A stretch of DNA of 64,000 nt, taken from Catenaria anguillulae PL171. Taxonomy: Eukaryota; Blastocladiomycota; Blastocladiomycetes; Blastocladiales; Catenariaceae. This document shows, piece by piece, positions 23,047 through 35,200 of the stretch. The notes below the pieces were generated by a model that was given only the letters and a program-made list of their open reading frames with translations, did not search any database and was not told the DNA's origin. Numbering within the stretch: position 1 is the first letter of the stretch; the number at the start of each line of letters is the position of its first letter. The translations under genes were made by a program, and so were the position numbers. Location: positions 493,115 to 557,114 of the forward strand of contig MCFL01000012.1 of the NCBI GenBank assembly GCA_002102555.1. The letters are read 5' to 3'.

Positions 23047-25506
23047 GGATGATGTTCTATGAAGAAGAAAAGTGGTCTGCTTGCTGTCCACGGGACCGTG
23101 ATTGGTGATTGGTGTGCAAGATTTGAGCATACATGTAGATGAGGCTGATTTGTTTCTGTCCATGCTCAGTGTGTGAGCTGGTATTCTATGATGCCGATAA
23201 TGAATAACTCCTTGCTTGATGAGTATGTATGTAGCTCGGGGAACGCGATGCGAGACTGCGTCCTTCTCGAGACGAAACAAACAAGTGCGGACACCGGCAG
23301 TGACGTGTCGTGACTGATCGAGGGACCAACTTAGCCACCACTACCAACCAACCCTACCAAACCCAACCAACTTGAATTCGAACCAGACAGGAGCTGGAGC
23401 CGGAGCTGCGCTGGAGCATAATTTTTTCAAGATGGGATCGATCGATCGATGTATTGGACGGCGAGGAAAAAAAAAAAAAGAGTGAGAGCGAAGAAAAGTG
23501 AGCACTCCCCCCTCGCTCCCTCACATTCAATTCAATTGCACAGGCCAGTATTAATACCAAACGCCGACCCGAGCAATGCCAGCATCACGCAAGACATACT
23601 CCCTGGCCGGCAACCATCCACTTGTCGCAGCTCGCCCACAGCACCTGCCCACGGACGCATCCTCGCCGCCCTAACGGACCCATTATGTCCATACGACCCA
23701 TGCCACACTACTCGCGGGTGGCCATCCCATCATCCATCTCCCATCGTCATCGTCGGTCTGCCCTTCATCGGTTTGCCTTGCCGGAACCATCCAGTGCACG
23801 CACCCAGCACTCCGCCAACAGTCCGTCACCATTGGTCTGCCACACCCAATTCTGCACTCCTCAACCACCGGTCAGTCACAGCCCGCCCGTGATGTGTGGA
23901 TGTGCGCCGTTTGCCGTGTGGCATGACCGACAAGCAGATTCTTGTGATTTCTGGTGGATCTATTTTGCTTTTCAAGGCGTCCTGGAATTCGTTGCTGGGG
24001 GGCGCAGGTGTATTGGGCAGAAGAAGTGTGCTGTGTGTGCAATGGCATGTGTTTCTGTCTGTGTTGACTCGCGGCGTGCAACTGTTTGCAACCACCACCC
24101 ACCATCATGTTTCCGGTACACCCGTCCGTATTGCTCTGTCGGGCTGGATTGTGGGGGACAACAACAGTGGCTGCATGGGTGTCGCCTCATGGCTCTGTTG
24201 GTCCTCTGTGTGGTTGGCCCCCCTTCCCGGCTGCTTCACGCATTTTTGATTTGGCCCCTTGGCTCTCTTCCAAAATGTCTTGGGGTGCTGGGCTGGGTTG
24301 TTGACATCCTACCCTGGCGGCCAATCGGGTAGCGCAAGTGTTTCCGTAGGCATGTGTGTGCGCTGGTACTGACTGGCTGTGGAGGAGGGCTGTGGCCCGT
24401 GGGACGTGTGCCTTGTTTCTATTGGTGTTTGCATGTGTTTTCGCCGGATCCAACATTCTATGTAGGGCGTCGTTTGCGACCAATCTTATGTACAAGCACA
24501 CAGCATATCGAAGTTGTCCCTCACTCTCGATTGGATCCAAGTTCGTTGCCCGTTTGCTTGCTGGAGGAGCCTGCGCTTCGCAATGTATTGGACGGATTGT
24601 ACTAATATTACTCCTGCCCCTGATCACCTCACCTCCGCCGTGTTTGCTTTGTTCAGCTTTCTTCATGGCCTTCCGTGTATTCACACCAACTCGGCAGCCG
24701 CTGCCAGAGCATCCCCAACCAACCAGGCACCAGCAGCGGCCCATGGTTGTTTCTGGATTCATTGGTTGCGCCGCGGCTTGTCGGTCGTTGTCCTGAGCCC
24801 TTTGATACTCGTCACGGGCAACAGAATGTGCAATTGCGTCGACTACTATGGTCCCCTTGGCGTATGTCGCGCATGAACCTCTCTTTGGATCGCGGGCCAA
24901 CAATCGGCCGGGAGGCAAGCACCGCAAGTGGAAGCTCACGGCAGCGCCGGCCTGTGTTTGTTTCCGTCCACGTTGATGATGATATTGGCAGTGATTGTGT
25001 CCAAGTAGTTGCGCAAGGATGGCCCATCGCTCTTCTTGTCATTGTCAGATAGATCAACTTTGCCCCTGTACATGTGTAAGTTCTATTATGCAACAGCCGA
25101 GCCTCTTCGAATCACATTTTGCTCTTGGGTGTTTGTGCATTGATGGCCTTTACGATGCAATTGCGCTGTTAGCCTCCTGTTGTCAAGACAAGGGATTCAA
25201 CGCTGCCTGTGATCCAGCGCTCCGTGCACGCTGTGCGCTGTGTCGTTGAGCGGACAGCACCGACTTGGTTTCCGAGTCCACGAGTCCACGGAGGCTGCTT
25301 GATGCAGTGAATGATGACGAGTTTCGCGACTCTATGGCCGTTCAAGGTTGAGATCCCGTATAAGGCGGCCAGACTCGTGTTCTTGTTCCGTGTGCAAACA
25401 AGGTGAGCGTCGTAAACATATATGAACGCTGGCTGATGGGAAAGGAAAGAGTATAAAGATTAATATCTTGGCGACTTGGATCCATTCCCATAAGCGCAAA
25501 CAGGTC
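23047..25506. other. 2.4-kb stretch without a supported gene
   Basis: Overlapping frames of 60-250 codons occur on both strands around 23.6-25.0 kb but none shows a domain, consistent composition or splice pattern. A 13-A run and a gatcgatcgatcgat tract lie near 23440-23480. It may be long untranslated or ancient decayed sequence bordering the retroelement remnants. Confidence 0.4.
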
Positions 25507-26900
25507 TCATGTCTGTATCATGCCCACCTCGACACTTGTGCACCGCCGACTGAGGAACGTGCGAGCATTCAGTAATCTCTCTCGGACCATATTTATGTCG
25601 ATGTCGCTCCGCTCGCTCGCTGAACCTGTGACCGACAAGTGATCCTTTGACTTCTCTGCGATTGTGTGGACGCTCATCGAGAATTGGTCAACAAAGAACT
25701 TTTCCGATGAAAAGACACAATGCGTTTTCCCGCAATCCAGGAGGCCAGCGTCAAACACGCTGCTCCGAGTCCACAGCCATCGCCGAGACTTCCCCTTCAT
25801 CCTTCTCTCATTCTCGGTCAATGCCATTTGCAGTCGCGTGAACGAGCGCTGGTTCGCTTGCGTCTGCCGCCTTCACGGCATCCACCATGTTGACCTCGGC
25901 AACCATTGTCGCCCCACGAATGCCGTAGCCGACTTCCACAGCATTCGCCTCGCCCGATTTCCTGGCCTTCTTTGCCGCGATTTCGGCTTCCCGTTTCCTG
26001 GCGCGAAATGACCCATTTCGCCCCCGCACGCGAAACACATGTCCTTGGGCTTGGCTTTGCGCTCACCCTTTCCGCTGTTGTACGGCTTGGCTCGCTTCTT
26101 CTTGTCACCTCCTTTGCGACGAGAGTCCATAGCGTTGCGGCGAGAATCCACAGCGTTTGTCTCGGCCATTGCCGAGTGGCGAGCCCTCTCCTTCGCCCTT
26201 TCGCGAGCCGTTTGCTGCGCGTTGTATTGTTGGCGGAGGTCAAACATGAGTTCATGGAACTCGGTGTAGTTGCGGCCGCGAAGCAAGGTTTGTAACGCTT
26301 CTTGCCCCTCGCCCAGAGTCTCGATTGTCTTGGTGATTTTCTCGTCGTCGGTCACTCGATTCTTGAAACCGCAGAGAATCATCCTTTTGGCAACCAAGTT
26401 AAACGCCAATTCGTACTCGTCCAATGACTCGTACTGGTCAACGCCAATCGTATCCCACGCGCGACAAACGGAGATACGCCCGGCCATTATCATACGATCA
26501 AACTGCTTCGTGAGCCTCGCCCAAATGACGTCGGGGTCACTCTCCAACGAGTACAGAGCCTGTAGGGCCTCGTCAAGATGCGATTTGATGATGATAGCCA
26601 TGGCCGCTTTGTCCTGAATGGACGGGGTGTCGTTGGCGTTCACGGTCGACCTATTGTCGCCGTTCTGCTGGGACGAGTCGCCGGCAGTGTTCCCATCCGA
26701 TTGGTTAGGCCCTCCGGCCTGGCCAGCAGCCGCTTGCTGCGGTTCAGCGGTGAAATGGAAGTGTATGGGAGCGGCAAATGAGCGGGAGAGGAGGGCTTGT
26801 GAGAGCGGCAGCGTGGAAGTAAAACATAGGATGTAATGGCTTGAGGTGAGGCGGGTAAGGGACGGGCGATGGTGCTGATAACGTGTGAAAACAAAATGTT
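25507..26900 (-). mobile_element. Ty1/copia-type retrotransposon remnant (gag, start of protease)
   Basis: On the minus strand a frame open from about 26.88 kb to 25873 encodes a copia-like gag. It has an N-terminal Gln/Gly-rich part, a helical gag_UBN2-like core (DKAAMAIIIKSHLDEALQAL, then IWARLTKQF) and a basic linker. The zinc knuckle begins CFACGGEMGHFA but its frame shifts before the final Cys. Further on, 25827-25507 holds VFDAG and FSSEKFFVDQ, reminiscent of the DSG/DTG active-site region of copia protease. No integrase or reverse transcriptase follows, so the element is truncated. A tRNA-primer-like word ttatcagcacc lies on the minus strand near 26870. No initiator ATG is evident for the gag, and the frame simply stays open upstream. 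Confidence 0.7.
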
Positions 26901-26932
26901 AGTGTTGAAGGGCAATGGTTGAGAGACACAAG

Positions 26933-27720
26933 TCAATCACAGGCAACCGCACCATTTGCGCGACGAGTCCAGTGCCGGGGGCGTTGATGGGACGGCGGAC
27001 AATGCATCCGCGAGCGTGATGCCGGTGGCCAGATACTGAGGCAGTCGGCGGCAAGGTGCGACTTGGTGATAGTGGTCATCAGCCTTGGCTTCGGCATGCT
27101 TGCAGAAGTCGCACTCGTGCACGAATACGACACCGACCACGGGTTTGTTGGTTTCGGTGCGACGGGACGGGTTGCCCTGACCATGGTGGGCCGTGTCGGG
27201 CTTGCGGGAATTGTTCTTGTTGGCATTGCCGTTTCCGGTGGGGTTTCCGCTGGCACGCGTGTTGGATGTGCCACCATTTCCGTTGGATGAGGCGCCTTCG
27301 GCGGACTTGTACTGGAAAGGCAGGCCGACGATTTGCTTGAGGGTCATGTGTGGAATCGACGTGCCAAACAACAATTGGTCTATGCCGGCAAACACAGCCC
27401 TGAGCGGGGTGACATGGTCGACTGCCTTCTCAAGCAGCGATTCATGAACAGAGCCCGGAATGCAGAGCTGGATTACCGATGCAGCATACAGCTTGAGTGC
27501 CGGGACAGCGGTCCACGACTCGTCGGCCTTGTCGCGTCCATGCGCCCGACGTACTTGTTCAGGTAGTGAGCAACGTTCTTGTGGGGCTCGGGCGAGACGG
27601 TGAGATGCGCATGGATGAGCTTGATTCTTGAGAATGGGGTCACATCCTTCAGGAATTGATGAATCAACTCCTCATCGTTGAGGTTGGGCGGATAGGCCAT
27701 GACGAGGCCAGACATAGTCT
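26933..27720 (-). mobile_element. second gag-like remnant
   Basis: Minus-strand frames 27715-27473 and about 27530-26933 join by a one-base shift near 27535 into a gag-like protein of roughly 260 residues. A helical N-terminal half (YPPNLNDEELIHQFLKDV...) is followed by a Gly/Asn-rich linker. A knuckle of the form C-x2-C-x9-H ends in APC (CDFCKHAEAKADDHYHQ). It has no match to the neighbouring copia gag, so it is a different element lying directly upstream in the same orientation. No pol part is present. Confidence 0.55.
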
Positions 27721-28161
27721 GATCCAGTTAGGTCGGAGCAAGCCTCTTGAGAATGGTAACACCTGAATCTTGCACGTTGCGGCAAACAGTGACAACTTAG
27801 TCGATCCATTCGTAAATACGGGTCGGCCAGCCCGTTGGTGTGACCAAGAGCCACCGTGACGGCCTTGCCGTCTTTGGGCAAGGGGGGTCCGATCGAGGAG
27901 GCCTGGGGTATGGACCGCGTCTGCAGTGTGGATCCGGGATGGGGGAAGGAAATGCTCGGGGTTTCTGTGTGTATCTCTATTTGCGCTGGGGGTCTGATAC
28001 TACTGTGTGTTGAAGCGCGCGGCAACCAATCGATCTCTGCTTTTTCACTCAATCAAACTCATCGGAGTTCACGTGCTTTACACATCCATATGTATACACA
28101 AAAACAAAAAAACAAAAACATGCCTCATAGCCAGGCACCCCTGCGCCTCCGCCGGTCCTAC
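27721..28161. other. no gene recognised
   Basis: 440 bp between the gag remnant and the 3-prime end of the next minus-strand gene. It includes a short aaaacaaaaaaacaaaaac run near 28095. Nothing else supported. Confidence 0.4.
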
Positions 28162-30446
28162 CTATCCAGCACGGCTCCTGCGCGCCCTCGTGGCCGCCGC
28201 CCCACCCAACCCGCCCAACTCGCTCACATCCTTTGCCAAGAGTGCCGCAATTGCCGACACACCCGTCCCACTGGGAGTTGTCGCTAACGACCGCGGTGTC
28301 GACGCCAAAAACGACGGCGTCGATGTGGCCGGCGCTGGCGTCGAGCCAGGCACGTGTCCTGCGAGCCATGATGGCGTGGTGGTTGTGGATATGCCGGTGA
28401 GAAACGAAGGTGTGGATGCATGAGTTGTCGGGCCGGGACAAGGGGTGATTGGCGGGCCAGCCGATGCGGTGGATGGCACGTGTGTAGGGGTTGCAAATGC
28501 GACATGGGACATGAGTTTGTGTGCATCAGGGCCGATGGTAGATGCTGGCGTGGTGCTGAGTGTGGCAAGAACGATGGCCTTGGAGCGCGAGCCGATGAGG
28601 TCGCGCTCATTGGAGGTTGCGGGGTGTGCGGCACGGCTGTGAATGGTTCCGACACGGGCAGTGCGGCCGGTGCCTTTGAAAGCTCGGCGGCACTTGCGCC
28701 AACGAGAATGGTCGCGAACGCGGGCCCAGCGGCCGCTTGATCCGTTCTGGCACGCTTCACGTCGCGCTGGGATTCCACCTCGTCGCTCGCATCCTCATCC
28801 TGGGACATGGGTACGCGTTTCCGTTTCCCAATTGCACGTGCCAGCGCCGCCGCGCTTGGCGATGGCGTGCTTGACGTGTGTAGTGATTGATCATTCGATG
28901 CGCCGGGCGGCGACGACTGCCCGGATGCACGTGCGGGTGGGGGACTCGGCAATGTCGCAAGAGGGCCGTGGATGGGAGAGAGCGTGGGTGAAGCGACGGG
29001 TGGTAAGCGGTTGATAGTCAGGCCGGCGTTGATGGTGGGCTGTGGCGACAGTTTCTGACCGCGAACCGACGGCGAGCTTGATGATTCTGGAGAGGCGTGA
29101 ATGGTATCAGGATTGGATTTCGAGGATTGATCGCTGCTATCAGTATCGATGAGAGCATGTGTTGGCGGCCGTGAATCGGCGCTTGCTTGTGCGGCCGCGG
29201 GTATCAATGGAATGGTATCAGGGCGAGCAGGTTGTGAGCTTGATGGTGTTCGTTGATGATTCATAGACCTTAATGGAGAACTGGCTAGCGAACGGTTCGG
29301 GGCCAAGTCAATAGGTTGAACTTCGGGCTGAGCCAAAGCGGGGGACCGTGGCGCCGTGCTCGAGGTTGAGTTGAAGTCTGGCTTCAATTGAGTATTGGCG
29401 ACTAGGCGTTCGATGACTTGCAATGGAACGGTCGGACACGATCCCGGACTCGTCGTTACTGTTGTACTTGGAATCGATGGTGCATCCGTCGCGTCGACCG
29501 CATCGATCGCAGCAGCTGGATTAGGTGGCTGGGACGCTGGTTTTGATGAAGATTGCGTGACGGATGTCGGTAGTGTCGATGCCACCTCATGGCTTGGTTT
29601 GAGTTGAGCAGAGAATCGAGGGCGGCGAGCAGTCGAGTCGGTGTTTGGAGAAGTTGATGATGGTGGATGCAGCTCGAGGTGGACGGAGACTGAACTGGTT
29701 GGCGAGGAATGGCCCACAGAGCTTTGGGCTGTTATCGCCTGGACAATAGAAGTATCGGTCACACCCAACACGGCGGCGTCCGCTGCTTCAAGTTGTGCGT
29801 TGAAGACGGGTGTGGCAGATTGAACAGCGCCATGCGACAAAGACCGTAGTGGAGTGGCCGTTTTTGGCCGCTGCTGGGAGCGCTTGGCACGAGGTAGTGG
29901 CGAATATGAGCCGCTTGAAGACGATGGAGCAGACGATTGGGCAACACTAGGTGCTGCTGTGGCTCGCGTCTGCGAGGGCGTGAAGAGAGTGTTGTCGAGT
30001 TTGGTTCGATCCGGGTTGGCGAAAGCTGGTTGCAAAGAGCGTTTGGCTCGTCCTTTCACGACTCTTTGAGTGATTGGGTTGGGTGAGTCTGCTGTTGGCG
30101 GATGGGTGAAGGCTTTGGACGGTTTCGAGGGAGTGTGGTTGTTGGCATTATGGAGTGGCGTTTGACGATTGGGCACACCAGTACTGGCGATGGGATGTGA
30201 TTTGCGATGTGGCGCTGGTGCTGGCGTTGGGGTAGATGAGCTCGATGTTTCTTTCCCAGAGTCAGGGACAAAGATGTGGGGTGGTAATACGGATCGGGTC
30301 GAGTTGTCAACAAAGCAACACTTGAATTGAACGTGATTGGGAATGGGTGTGGTATGTTGCGCAGTGGCAAAGGCTGGGATGAAGAAGCGGCGGTTGGCGA
30401 TCAGGCGTCCCCGAGCCGTGGCCAAGCGGGTCTCAAGGTCGTTCAT
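28162..30446 (-). CDS. large disordered Ser/Pro/Thr-rich protein
   Basis: It starts at ATG 30446. About 600 residues are open in one frame. A one-base shift in a CCCC run (28621-28624 on the plus strand, gggg) then moves the plausible frame to one ending at 28162, giving about 761 residues. Beyond the shift the first frame becomes His/Arg-rich (wrong-frame look). The second keeps the Ser/Thr/Pro/Ala bias and contains SNERDLIGSRSKAIVLATL. Only the N-terminal 60 residues (RGRLIANRRFFIPAFATAQ, with a Cys pair KCCFVD) look folded. The basic motif IGKRKRVP near residue 545 suggests nuclear import. No family is recognised and the function is unknown. Confidence 0.6.
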
Positions 30447-30913
30447 GACGGATGAAATTATTGATTGATGACAAGTGCCGATGACCGCCCAGTTGAAATC
30501 GTGTCAGCAGGCGCTTGCAATTGGTCGCTGTTGTGTTGAGACTGTGTGGTCTCAGGTGAGACAGCGACAGAGGGCGGAAACGTTGATCAGAATGCGACAG
30601 CCACTTTGCGGAATGCGGGCCAAATGTCGATTGCCGTGAGTGAATCCGTGCTGTGCATTAACATCATCAAGTACTTACGTTGGCATATTATGCATTAATT
30701 CATCCGGACCTACACATGTGAGTCACATCGAAAGCAATTTTTGGCCGCCGATCGCATCAGGCTTCAATGTCGATTGAGTCAGTCTCACGCAGTTCTGCTC
30801 ACTTCCAATTCACTCCTCAACTCCTCATACATACATAACTTATTGGCAGAAGAAACATCCTTGCCACTACCGGATTTACCAGGAGCACTGCTACGCACAC
30901 CAATACCAACACC
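30447..30913. promoter_or_regulatory. divergent promoter region
   Basis: 467 bp between divergent starts of the disordered-protein gene and QNG1. No gene is seen; both promoters must lie here. Confidence 0.4.
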
Positions 30914-31990
30914 ATGTCTTCGTCTTCCCAAGCACAAGGAATCCCAATTCCGCCCGCTGGTGACCTCTTTGCCACCCTGCACGCCTCGTGCGCACAGCTT
31001 GCAAAGGCAAACAACATCAATATCAACCTCGCCAATGCCAAAACCTTCCTCTCTTCAACGCTGACCCCGGAACTCTATGCTGACCGCGTCGCCCACTCGT
31101 TCCACCCGCTCCCGCTTCGCTTTGACTCGCAAATCGACCACATCAACCTCCTTGCCGTTCGTGCCCTACTCAACTTTGGTTCGGGCTACCGCGCCGAGCT
31201 CAAGCAGCTCACTGGCCGCGGCGCCTGGGACAACATTCAGTTCCTCGTGCTCGCCATGCATCTCGACGCCCACCCGCTCGATGCGCAGCGCATGCACTCG
31301 GTCACGGCTAGTGAACTCGCCATGCTGGCCAACGTGCCTACGCATATTGATGCGCCTAGCCCGATTGCCGGCGTCACCGTGTCTGAGCCGTCGCCTCTGG
31401 TCCCGTTTTTGAACTTGCTCGCGCAAACACTCAATGATACGGGCAAGATTCTGCTCGATCGTGGGTTCATGTCCTTGGGCCAGTTTGTCATGTCGACCAT
31501 TGGCCAGTCGCGATCGGCCGCGACTCTTGTGGCTGCTCTTGCGTCCACCTTTCCTGCATTCCGAGACGTTGCCAGCTTACCGGGAGCGCCAGACAAGCCT
31601 GTCTACTTGCTCAAAAAGGCCCAGTTTCTCGCCATGGATCTTTACTTTTCGCTGCCCAATGTCCAAGCCGTTCATTGGGTCGATATCGCCGACGTGGGTA
31701 TTCCGTCGGACAACGTGATCCCTTCCGTGCTTGTGCACTTGGGCATTCTCGAGCTTCCCGCCGATTTCCTACCCTCTTCGCACGATGTTGGACCCATCAC
31801 TGTCTCGTTTGAAAAGATGGCGGCATTGCGCGCGGCTTCCGTTCATGCAGTCAAGGAAATGACACCCATGTTGCAGTACGAGCCAAAGTTTACCGTAGTG
31901 CTCGGGTCTGTTATTTGGGCATGGGCTAAAGTAGGCGACAATCGGGCAAAAATTCCGCGGTTGACGTTGAAGGATACGTGCATGTTCTGA
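30914..31990 (+). CDS. queuosine 5-prime-phosphate N-glycosylase/hydrolase (queuosine salvage)
   Basis: Single exon, 358 codons, near the usual family length of about 340. The DUF2419 queuosine-salvage family pattern is plain. DHINLLAVRALLNFGSGYR is near residue 77, the helical middle carries FLAMDLYFSLPNV, and then DIADVGIPSDNVIPSVLVHL and the C-terminal YEPKFTVVLGSVIWAWAKVGD. The enzyme releases queuine from queuosine monophosphate so that eukaryotes can re-use it for tRNA wobble modification. No signal peptide, so probably cytosolic. The start lies in acaccatgtc. Confidence 0.92.
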   Translation: MSSSSQAQGIPIPPAGDLFATLHASCAQLAKANNININLANAKTFLSSTLTPELYADRVAHSFHPLPLRFDSQIDHINLLAVRALLNFGSGYRAELKQLTGRGAWDNIQFLVLAMHLDAHPLDAQRMHSVTASELAMLANVPTHIDAPSPIAGVTVSEPSPLVPFLNLLAQTLNDTGKILLDRGFMSLGQFVMSTIGQSRSAATLVAALASTFPAFRDVASLPGAPDKPVYLLKKAQFLAMDLYFSLPNVQAVHWVDIADVGIPSDNVIPSVLVHLGILELPADFLPSSHDVGPITVSFEKMAALRAASVHAVKEMTPMLQYEPKFTVVLGSVIWAWAKVGDNRAKIPRLTLKDTCMF

Positions 31991-32241
31991 AACCTGCTTA
32001 TGTGTGCCTGTGTCTTTCATACACGCGCGAGAGTATTGTGTTGCATTCACCTTGTTTCTTCCTCATCTCGTCATCACGCTTATATGTACAACCTGCGAGC
32101 TGATCGTCAATGAACGCGTAGACCACAACGCCAGCAAACGAGTCACTCCGAATCAGTGTCTTCCTGGTATAGCGCGGAAAACAATTTCGCTCACCATATG
32201 CACGATGAAAGGGAAAGAATTGCCATACCCATCAAGACACC
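31991..32241. promoter_or_regulatory. promoter region of receptor-like gene 1
   Basis: A 251-bp gap between QNG1 and the next same-strand start. It holds the QNG1 3-prime end and the promoter of the following gene. No motif stands out. Confidence 0.35.
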
Positions 32242-35200
32242 ATGCATCCACCCCATATCTTGTTGGTTGCTGCGATTGCCTTCATATCTGCCGCGCAGGC
32301 CGTCTTCGGCGCTCAATGGCCTGCAATCGCCCAAGTTCAAGCTCGAACAAAGCAGCGATGTCGCGGCACCGATAGCGGCGCTCCGTTCCCAGCTCAGTCA
32401 CAGACTTCAGCATCGGCCGCTACTGCCGTGGACCCTCCATTTCGCTCCCTCATCACACATGACCAGAAATGCTTTGACGATGCCATCTCCGCCTCGGACC
32501 TCGATCCTTCATTCAATGTCACGATGCTGTTGGCCACCTGGGACTCTTCCAAAGTCATGAACACGCTCGCTGCCATCCTCTTGCAAGAGCGATTGGGCAT
32601 TCGCGCGGTTGCTGCATACTCGTCCGAGATCGAGGCGTATATGTTGGCAACGACCGGAAAGGACTATTCGACGGCCAATGTGCGCAACCTGATTGAGGAT
32701 GGCGGCGCAACGTGCGATCTCGAGAACTGGAATGAATCGCACACGGGCGGCCAGCCAATTGAATCGGTTGCAGAGGCGCTTGTTGGATACCTTGGTACCA
32801 CTTCGTGGATGGTGCCTGACTACGTGATCAAGTATGACAACGACTACAACTCTTACATATCCTTGAAGTTTGTGAGCAAGGCCCAAATTTTCAACCCAGC
32901 ATACGCCGCGTCCATTGACTCTATCCCTCGCCCGCCAACAAGTGCTGAAACAGCCAGTCAGCTTGCGACTTCGCAGGGAGCTTGTAATCCGGCAGCCCCT
33001 GGGTTCAATGTGACGCAGTGTCTGGTAAGTGCGCTGGACCAGCAGGCCGCCGCAGGTATGCGTGGCGTGCTTGTTGCACCAAATCAAACGTATTGGGGTG
33101 CAATGGAGGCCGTTGTGATTCCGAGTCTTGGGCTCAAGCTCGACATTCAAGAGATCAACCCGCCGATTGATGTGGGAATCTACAACTCGCTCAAGCACGC
33201 GTACACCCAAAGACAGCCATGGATTGGCGTACGATTCTGACTTCTCTCGAAGCGAATAAAACGTCTGACTCACTCAATCCTTGATTGATAGTATGTATAT
33301 TCGCCCAGCGCCATCTTGTCGCGCGAGGCCAACTTTTCACTTTCGCAAGTCTCGCTCCCCGCCTGGACGCCTGCTTGTGACATCGAGTACGAGCTTCATG
33401 GAACTTCATCATGTGCTTACGCGTCCACCTTTGTCAAACAATTCGTGTCCAAATCGCTCATTCGCCACTCCAAGCCCGCCTTCGACCTTCTCACGTCGAT
33501 TCGCATGGTCGATGGCGACATGTCCGACATGCTCGGGTCCATGTTCTTTTCAAACGCTTCCGCATTCAACGTGTCGTGCGCTTGGCTCAAGGCCAATCCC
33601 GCAAAGTGGGAATCTTGGCTGCCGCGGTGGAACCGAACACGGCCCGTGTGCGAAGCGGGATCCGAAGCGGTCAAGCGCGGGGTGCACAGCTGGGAGTGTG
33701 TTGGGTGCGCGAGTGGCAAGTTTAACTTGGTCAAGAACGGAACGTGCTTGCCGTGCCCAGCGGGAGCAACCTGCCCTGGTTCACCTGGGCCGGGGCCACC
33801 GAATCCAGCGGCAAATCAGATCTTGGTGAGTCAAGGGTATTGGTATGATGAAACAAGCCCAGAAACAGCACCAGGGCTTTACTTGTGTCAGGGCGAAAGG
33901 TGTTGTCAGCAAGGTGCGTGTGCGCTCAAGGAGACTTGTCCGCCAGGTCGGTCCGGGGTCATGTGCAATGCTTGGTAAGTCAGACTGCTCTCTTGTTGGC
34001 GCACGCCTGTGGCATGGTCGAAACTAACCAACTTGCTCGCGTGCAAAGTGCGCTGCCAAACCATTACCAATGGAGCGGTGTTTGCGTCGATTGTGGAAAC
34101 CCGGAAAATGCGGCCACTGGGCTATTGTCGATTCCAGTCCTCGCAGTCTTGATTGCTATTGCCGTGTTTTTGGTCGTCTGCAGCACCCGCGAGTCCATCT
34201 TTGTATCCGATTTGGTCCGTCACTTCCCCTTCACTCCCCTCATTGTCTCTTTGCGACTTGAACCATATGCCCCCCTCCCCCCCTTGTCCAATTCATAGCT
34301 GCTGTTTTACCAACTCGCTACGTTCATCATCAACCGAGACGACGTTGCCAGGATCATTGTCATCAAGGCGGCAACATTTGATATTGACTCGCTTTTCGAC
34401 GGTTCTCTACCGAAAGGTATTCACTTCCGTCTGTTCTATCTTCTAACGTCAACCGCTCACCTGAAGACCATGCATGTCGGCTGACTTCCCATAGGCATTT
34501 GCGTCCTGTACGTTCGCTGTTCATCAAGGGCAAATCGCCTGGACTCTGACACGGACAGCCACACAATCCATCTGTTGTGTAGTCCTCTGTCCAACCTCGC
34601 CCGGCTTACCTACAAAGCTCTACTACCAGTTTCCCTCTGGTTTACTCTCGGGCTGTATCACCTCGTCGCCACGGCGCTCGTCCGCCTGTGTCCCAAATCG
34701 CGACATCTTGCACACCTCCAATCCTGGCTCCCAAAGGCTCTGCACGACCCTCAAGGCGTCTGGCATTTCTTTTTTGTGCGCTACTGCGTCCTCTTTACGC
34801 TGACTGTCATGCCTATTGTTGAGGGCGCACTCAAGCTGCTCAATTGCCGGCAAATCGGGACCCGAGGCCAGTTTCTCGTCGAGGCGCCCGACGTGCAGTG
34901 CTTTGTGAAGGACCACATTCCCGCCTTTATCTATGCGGTCGTGATTCTTGTCGTGTGTGTCGGAATCATTCCAGTGGCGACGTTGCGGACCATCTTGCGG
35001 ATCATGCGCGAGGGCAAGTTGGGCGACGAGCAGGTCAAGGCTCAGTACGGCGTGTTTTATGGGGCGTATCGGAGCCGGGTGGCCGCGTATGGGGTCGTTG
35101 ATATTGTCAAACGGGCAGTCATCGTCATGGCGTGTACGATTGTTCGCAAGGATACGGATGCAGAGTATTTGTTCAACCTGATGATCGTTGCTTCGCTGAT

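Noticed and set aside
24187-24939. 250-codon minus-strand frame in the gene-poor stretch
   Set aside because: No domain, overlaps equally long frames on the other strand, no splice pattern or start context.
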